8,346 nt of DNA from the NCBI GenBank assembly GCA_900554345.1, contig USHH01000091.1, forward strand, positions 1 to 8,346, read 5' to 3'. The DNA is from an uncultured Bacteroidales bacterium (GTDB lineage Bacteria > Bacteroidota > Bacteroidia > Bacteroidales > Muribaculaceae). How positions within the stretch are numbered: position 1 is the first letter of the stretch; each line of letters starts with the position of its first letter. Below are positions 5,813 through 8,346 of the stretch, one piece after another. The notes beneath the pieces are model-generated. The model made no database searches. It saw only the letters and a list, made by a program, of their open reading frames with translations, and was not told the DNA's origin. A program made the translations under genes and the position numbers.

Positions 5813-5824
5813 ATTATTTCAAGA
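5798..5824. promoter_or_regulatory. Candidate operator: 7-bp inverted repeat
   Basis: TCTTGAA (5798-5804) and TTCAAGA (5818-5824) form a perfect inverted repeat with a 13-nt spacer. It overlaps the -33 region of the leftward promoter and lies just upstream of the methyltransferase start. A further TTCAAG occurs at 5567-5572, next to the regulator's start codon. A plausible binding site for that regulator, by inference only. Confidence 0.4.
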
Positions 5825-5843
5825 TTATTTGCTGACTTTTTTT

Positions 5844-6758
5844 ATGTCGAAGACATTAAATCTATTCGGTGAGGAGGCGGCCGCATTCCCGGGACAGAAA
5901 GGCGTCTCCCATAAATCCGGCTTCGAGGATTACGAGGGCTTCGTGGAGAAGTTCAAGCCTAAGAAGACCACTGACGACTGCTACACTCCGGAGCCCGTCT
6001 ACGAGGCGATAAAGGGATGGGTGTCGGCCAACCTCATGCCGCTCGACGGCGTGGAGGTCGTGCGCCCCTTCTGGCCAGGGGGCGACTACGAGGGCCACGG
6101 CTACCCCGAGGGGTGCCTCGTGCTCGACAACCCGCCGTTCTCGATGCTGGCGAAGATCCGGCGTTTCTACTCTGCGCGGGGCATCCGCTACTTCCTCTTC
6201 GGGCCGACCCTCACGTTTGCCAACTGTGCGCGGGAGCTCGACGACACCTACATCATCTGCAACGCCAGGATCACCTACGCGAACGGAGCGGTCATCCCTA
6301 CGAGCTTCATCACGAACATCCCGTGCGACCTGCGGATATGGGTGGCCGGAGACCTCTCCGCTAAAATCGACGAGGCCGACAGCCGGAACAAGGCGAGAGC
6401 GGGGAAGAATGCGCTGCCTGTATACCAATATCCCATGGAGGTGGTGTCACCGGCCATACTACAGAAAATAGCGCGCAGAGGAGTGGACTTCAAGGTAAGG
6501 AAATCGGAGTGCGTGAGCATCTCTAAGCTCGACTGTCACCGAGCCACAGGCAAGACGATATTCGGAGGCGGCTGGCTCATCAGTGAGCGTGCGGCGGCGA
6601 AGAGAGCGGCAGCTGAGCGTGCGGCGGCTGAGCGTGCTGCGGCTGAACGTGCTGCGGCGGAGAGAGCGGCAGCGAGGGATGTCATATACTGGCCGCTGTC
6701 GGACGCCGAGAAGGAAGTGGTCAGGGGCCTCGGGAAAGGGAAAAAAGGGAGCGGGTAG
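5844..6758 (+). CDS. Phage N6-adenine methyltransferase-like protein with E/K-R-A-A-A repeats
   Basis: A 304-aa putative DNA adenine methyltransferase. DNPPF at residues 95-99 is the catalytic [D/N]PP[Y/F] motif of N6-adenine enzymes. RPFWPGGDYEG (74-84) is a likely equivalent of the AdoMet-binding loop, and DDCYTPEPVYEAI (44-56) matches the TP-x-x-V lead seen in this family. A conserved-looking YFLFGPTLTF and NARITYANGAVIPTSFITNI follow. I recall close relatives in Firmicutes and Bacteroidales gut phages, sometimes misnamed ParB. Residues 248-277 are six pentads (ERAAA or KRAAA), probably a long charged helix, before a short C-terminal tail. ATG 5844 is used; an in-frame TTG at 5829 is less likely. 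Role: phage DNA modification, for anti-restriction or regulation; target site unknown. Confidence 0.75.
   Translation: MSKTLNLFGEEAAAFPGQKGVSHKSGFEDYEGFVEKFKPKKTTDDCYTPEPVYEAIKGWVSANLMPLDGVEVVRPFWPGGDYEGHGYPEGCLVLDNPPFSMLAKIRRFYSARGIRYFLFGPTLTFANCARELDDTYIICNARITYANGAVIPTSFITNIPCDLRIWVAGDLSAKIDEADSRNKARAGKNALPVYQYPMEVVSPAILQKIARRGVDFKVRKSECVSISKLDCHRATGKTIFGGGWLISERAAAKRAAAERAAAERAAAERAAAERAAARDVIYWPLSDAEKEVVRGLGKGKKGSG
6585..6674 (+). repeat. Six 15-bp units encoding E/K-R-A-A-A
   Basis: A tandem array of six 15-nt units. Unit 2 starts with Lys, the others with Glu. Arg codons differ (CGT in units 1, 3, 4 and 5; AGA in units 2 and 6) and Ala codons vary, so the array is conserved more in protein than in DNA sequence, although units 3-5 are nearly identical and look more recently duplicated. 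Confidence 0.9.
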
Positions 6759-6767
6759 GACGCTCCC
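6741..6767. terminator. Two-way intrinsic terminator between convergent genes
   Basis: GGGAGCG (6747-6753) pairs with CGCTCCC (6761-6767) around GGTAGGA, which holds the methyltransferase stop codon. On the minus strand the stem is followed by six T (6746-6741), a classical intrinsic terminator for the leftward 41-aa gene. Rightward the U tract is only two nt, so it would be weaker. Confidence 0.8.
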
Positions 6768-6785
6768 TTGGCTGGATGCTTATCG

Positions 6786-6911
6786 TCACGCCACTACCCA
6801 GAAGCAAAATACCTTGCCGCTTTTGGGATAGATGACTCTACCGTTCTTGCGGATGTAGCGGGCGAAGACGAGTTTACACTCCTTGCCATTAACCACTTTT
6901 GAAGTCTGCAT
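6786..6911 (-). CDS. Small basic protein, 41 aa, unknown function
   Basis: A leftward 41-aa protein (MQTSKVVNGKECKLVFARYI, then RKNGRVIYPKSGKVFCFWVVA) with two cysteines, many basic and aromatic residues, and a beta-strand-rich look. Evidence that it is real: a near-perfect SD, AAAGGAGGTG (6928-6919), 7 nt before the ATG; a clean intrinsic terminator just after the stop; and a TAACTTTG promoter box upstream. YIRKNG-x-x-IYPK-type small proteins are, from memory, frequent in Bacteroidales genomes, but I know no function. An in-frame upstream start at 6974 would not use this SD. It lies opposite to the surrounding rightward operon, and its start region can be sequestered by its own leader RNA. 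Confidence 0.7.
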   Translation of the reverse strand: MQTSKVVNGKECKLVFARYIRKNGRVIYPKSGKVFCFWVVA

Positions 6912-6990
6912 TGCACAACACCTCCTTTCCGACTGTAACCGGGTCACGGCTTGCCTTAGTTGTAGGATGGGCAAGAAAAAACCCCGGCAT
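6889..6990 (-). CDS. Possible leader ORF, 33 aa, starting in the terminator loop
   Basis: An ATG at 6990 follows GGAGG (7001-6997) by 6 nt within the terminator hairpin. The ORF (MPGFFLAHPTTKASR...VLCNADFKSG) runs through the T tract and across the SD and start of the 41-aa gene in another frame, ending at its eighth codon. Composition is not clearly protein-like. If translated, ribosomes would open the sequestered start region. Low confidence. Confidence 0.2.
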   Translation of the reverse strand: MPGFFLAHPTTKASRDPVTVGKEVLCNADFKSG

Positions 6991-7074
6991 CCTACCTCCG
7001 GGGTGATTCGTCAAAAAAGACGGGACAAGGAGGGATTTGCGGAGATGTTGTGCAAGCCTCCTTCAAAAGTGGTT
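6891..7074 (-). promoter_or_regulatory. Leader RNA able to sequester its own SD and start codon
   Basis: Two long inverted arms: 6891-6904 with 7061-7074 (14 bp, perfect) and 6911-6925 with 7041-7055 (15 bp with one mismatch that is a G-U pair in the leftward RNA), separated by a 6-nt/5-nt internal loop. The near arm contains the SD, the A of the start codon and codons 2-7 of the 41-aa gene. The far arm is the very 5' end of the likely transcript. Long-range pairing would close the ribosome site. An intrinsic terminator lies between the arms. A regulatory RNA function is inferred from this arrangement. Confidence 0.6.
6976..7003 (-). terminator. Intrinsic terminator in the leader of the 41-aa gene
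   Basis: On the minus strand: CCCCGG (7003-6998), a 10-nt loop (AGGTAGGATG), CCGGGG (6987-6982), then six T (6981-6976). It lies about 65 nt upstream of the 41-aa start codon and downstream of its promoter box, so it would attenuate expression unless bypassed. Confidence 0.75.
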
Positions 7075-7076
7075 CG

Positions 7077-7084
7077 CAAAGTTA
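7077..7084 (-). promoter_or_regulatory. Bacteroides-type -7 box for the leftward small gene
   Basis: TAACTTTG on the minus strand is an exact -7 consensus, in the context GTTAACTTTGCG also seen at 5581-5591 on the plus strand. No good TTTG is found 19-21 nt upstream, so the -33 element is weak or absent. The start would fall near 7071, right at the far antisense arm. Confidence 0.5.
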
Positions 7085-7111
7085 ACAAATTCCAGACACT
7101 GTTATTCGCAT

Positions 7112-7158
7112 TCCGAACATTAATTAACCAAATTAACCTGGCAAAAGTTAATTTTAAC
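7112..7158. promoter_or_regulatory. AT-rich TTAA palindromes before the rightward genes
   Basis: TTAATTAA at about 7120-7127 and GTTAATTTTAAC (7147-7158, arms GTTAA/TTAAC) sit in an AT-rich strip between the leftward promoter box and the rightward start at 7173. TAATTTTA (7149-7156) matches 7 of 8 bases of a rightward -7 box, but no -33 box is seen. Probably the control region of the rightward genes, with possible operator palindromes. Confidence 0.35.
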
Positions 7159-7172
7159 GCATAAATCACAAG

Positions 7173-7262
7173 ATGAACAGACTGAGGAAACTGGTGGCCA
7201 CGAGATACACGCTCGGCGAGGACGGCGAGCTGAAGGAGGAGGAGAGTCATGAACGATCATAA
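7173..7262 (+). CDS. Small ORF, 29 aa
   Basis: A 29-codon ORF beginning MNRLRKLVATRYTLGEDGEL and ending EEESHERS. It has GC-rich, backbone-like codon use, an ATG at the end of the AT-rich control strip, and overlaps the next start (7249) by 14 nt, suggesting translational coupling. The codons near its end also supply the SD (AAGGAGGAGG) for the next gene. It may be a coupled leader peptide or a short real protein; no family recognised. Confidence 0.4.
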   Translation: MNRLRKLVATRYTLGEDGELKEEESHERS

Positions 7263-7683
7263 ACGGAGAGACAACATGGACAGACAGGAGAGAAGAGACG
7301 GCCACGCCGGGAGAGCGGCGGCCGTGATGCGGCGGATCAACGCCGAGGGATGGAGGCAGCGCAAGCAGTGGCGCGACAGATGGATCGCCTTCGCCGACGC
7401 CTCCTATACGGAGAGCGGCAACATGGGGCTCACCTTCATGCTGCGGGGCTCCGACAAGTACAACGCGAGGGTGCTGCGCGACAAGGTGAAGGCGGTGCTG
7501 CTGCCGGGCGTCTCGCTGAGGAAGTCGCCGGGGGCGTCCCGACTCGTGCGCGACGTCACCGACGGCCTGCTGCGGGGCTCCGACAAGGCGAGGCGCCTCC
7601 GGAAGGAGAACGAGATCGTGACGCTCGACGTGGAGGTGACCGAGGGGTTTGTGGTCAAGTATCTGGGAGGAGGTGAGCCATGA
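7249..7683 (+). CDS. Hypothetical basic protein, 144 aa
   Basis: Not recognised. The N-terminus is very basic and helical (MNDHKRRDNMDRQERRDGHA, INAEGWRQRKQWRDRW), followed by a mixed domain with a repeated LLRGSDKARR / MLRGSDKYNAR element and a C-terminal strand region (NEIVTLDVEVTEGFVVKYLGG). Basic character suggests nucleic-acid contact, by inference. ATG 7249 has an SD (AAGGAGGAGG upstream). ATG 7276 is an alternative: it follows AGAGACAAC, like the AGAGACAAA before the DUF2815 start. The gene ends 4 nt into the next start (ATGA), so it is coupled to the primase/VapE gene and may be an accessory replication protein. Confidence 0.65.
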   Translation: MNDHKRRDNMDRQERRDGHAGRAAAVMRRINAEGWRQRKQWRDRWIAFADASYTESGNMGLTFMLRGSDKYNARVLRDKVKAVLLPGVSLRKSPGASRLVRDVTDGLLRGSDKARRLRKENEIVTLDVEVTEGFVVKYLGGGEP

Positions 7684-8346
7684 GGACAGAGACCCTGACG
7701 CCGAGGGCTCCGGAGGCCGCTCCGGCCACGGAGGAGGCGCGGACCTTCGAGATCTGCGTCGGCAAGAGCCGCAAGCAGCAGAAATACCATAACATGGAGG
7801 TGACGTGGGAGTGGCTCTCGAGGCGCTTCCGCGAGACCGTGGCGGGGTCGGAGACCGCCGCCGGGTGGGAGGAGATGACCAAGGACCAGCAGGGGGCCGT
7901 CAAGGACGTCGGCGCCTACATCGGCGGCCACCTGGAGGGGGGCGTGCGCAAGGGCAACAGGAACTGCCGGCGCTCGCTGGTGGCCCTCGACTACGACGAC
8001 GCCATCGACCCCGGCGAGCTGTGGGAGCGCGTGACGAAGGCGACAGGAGGGGCGTGGGCGCTGATGCACTCCACGCGCAGCCACACGCCGGAGAAGCCGA
8101 GGCTGCGGGTGGGGGTGACCCTCCACGGACCGCACTCCCCCGACCGCTACCAGGCCGTGGCGCGCACCTTAGCGGCCGACATCGGGGCGCCGGGCATCGA
8201 CCCGAGCACCTTCGAGCTCACGCGCGTCATGTACTGGCCCAGCCACCACCGGGACGTCGAGCCCGTCTTCCGGGTCATCGACGACCCGGAGGCGGGGCCC
8301 GTGGACACCGACAGGCTGCTGGAGCGCTACCGCGACCCGCGCGACT
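7680..8346 (+). CDS. Primase (AEP-like) N-terminus of a VapE/VirE-type replication protein, 3' truncated by the window
   Basis: The first 222 codons of a larger protein. After a low-complexity start comes FEICVGKSRKQQKYHNMEVT and WEWL, then KDVGAYIGGHLEGGVRKGN, RRSLVALDYDD with D104 and D106 as the DxD metal pair of archaeo-eukaryotic-type primases, and STRSHTPEKPRLRVGVTL with H135 as the likely nucleotide-binding histidine. TFELTRVMYWPS follows near residue 180. This order matches the primase-like front of phage virulence-associated E proteins, normally followed by a superfamily 3-like helicase that would lie beyond the window. It overlaps the preceding gene (ATGA). Role: priming and unwinding at phage replication. 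The family match is strong from motif memory; the helicase part is not seen. Confidence 0.82.
   Translation, partial: MRTETLTPRAPEAAPATEEARTFEICVGKSRKQQKYHNMEVTWEWLSRRFRETVAGSETAAGWEEMTKDQQGAVKDVGAYIGGHLEGGVRKGNRNCRRSLVALDYDDAIDPGELWERVTKATGGAWALMHSTRSHTPEKPRLRVGVTLHGPHSPDRYQAVARTLAADIGAPGIDPSTFELTRVMYWPSHHRDVEPVFRVIDDPEAGPVDTDRLLERYRDPRD

Noticed and set aside
5824..5831. ATTATTTG as a rightward -7 box for the methyltransferase gene
   Set aside because: Mismatch at an important base and only a poor TTG upstream; not strong enough to list.
6883..7164. Rightward ORF of 93 codons in the control region
   Set aside because: It lies over the opposite-strand small gene start, a terminator and a promoter box; sequence is low in protein-like features and follows the inverted arms. 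Considered chance.
7011..7250. Leftward ORF of 79 codons
   Set aside because: It overlaps the promoter box, the AT-rich control strip and the rightward short ORF, with no ribosome site; likely chance.
1..8346. CRISPR arrays, tRNA or rRNA genes, insertion sequences
   Set aside because: No spaced direct-repeat array, cloverleaf-like sequence, rRNA-like sequence or transposase was seen.

Overview
The window looks like part of the early/replication region of a temperate phage or prophage from a Bacteroidales (Bacteroidota) host. Three lines support this. The gene set is a DUF2800 nuclease-like protein, a DUF2815 ssDNA-binding protein, a DNPPF-type adenine methyltransferase-like protein and the front of a primase/VapE-type replication protein. 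Two promoters exactly fit the Bacteroides-type consensus (TTTG, 19-20 nt, TAnnTTTG). Several genes have A-rich leaders instead of a Shine-Dalgarno (SD) sequence. The flanks are GC-rich (about 65% in rows I counted), which suggests a high-GC host such as an Alistipes-like or Muribaculaceae-like lineage; this host guess is inference.

Layout. 1-1848: DUF2800 and DUF2815 genes, separated by a short A-rich leader with small repeats. 1858-1886: strong hairpin. 1920-5348: a tightly packed run of ten rightward small genes, many joined by ATGA or GTGA overlaps. From about 2300 to 4800 this run is clearly AT-richer (38-50% GC in sampled rows) than both flanks and looks like an accessory cassette; its left edge seems to fall inside a 44-codon ORF. 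5355-5564: a leftward ribbon-helix-helix regulator, convergent with the run. 5565-5843: a compact control region with opposed promoters, a 22-codon leftward ORF, hairpins and a possible operator. 5844-6758: the methyltransferase-like gene, carrying six E/K-R-A-A-A repeats. 6741-7084: a leftward transcription unit for a 41-aa protein. 7173-8346: two rightward genes of unknown function, then the 5' part of the primase/VapE gene, cut by the window end.

How it fits together. DUF2800, DUF2815 and the primase/VapE-like protein form the DNA replication/recombination core. The zinc-ribbon-like and unknown small proteins are probably early accessory functions. The regulator and the two leftward small-gene units interrupt the rightward early operon and look like control points.

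The most notable observation is the leader of the 41-aa gene. The first ~34 nt of its likely transcript can base-pair almost perfectly with its own SD, start codon and first codons (15 bp with one G-U, then 14 bp perfect), and a canonical intrinsic terminator lies in between. This looks like a cis-acting RNA switch that I cannot match to a named family. All functional claims come from reading the sequence and from memory of protein families; no search or folding was run.
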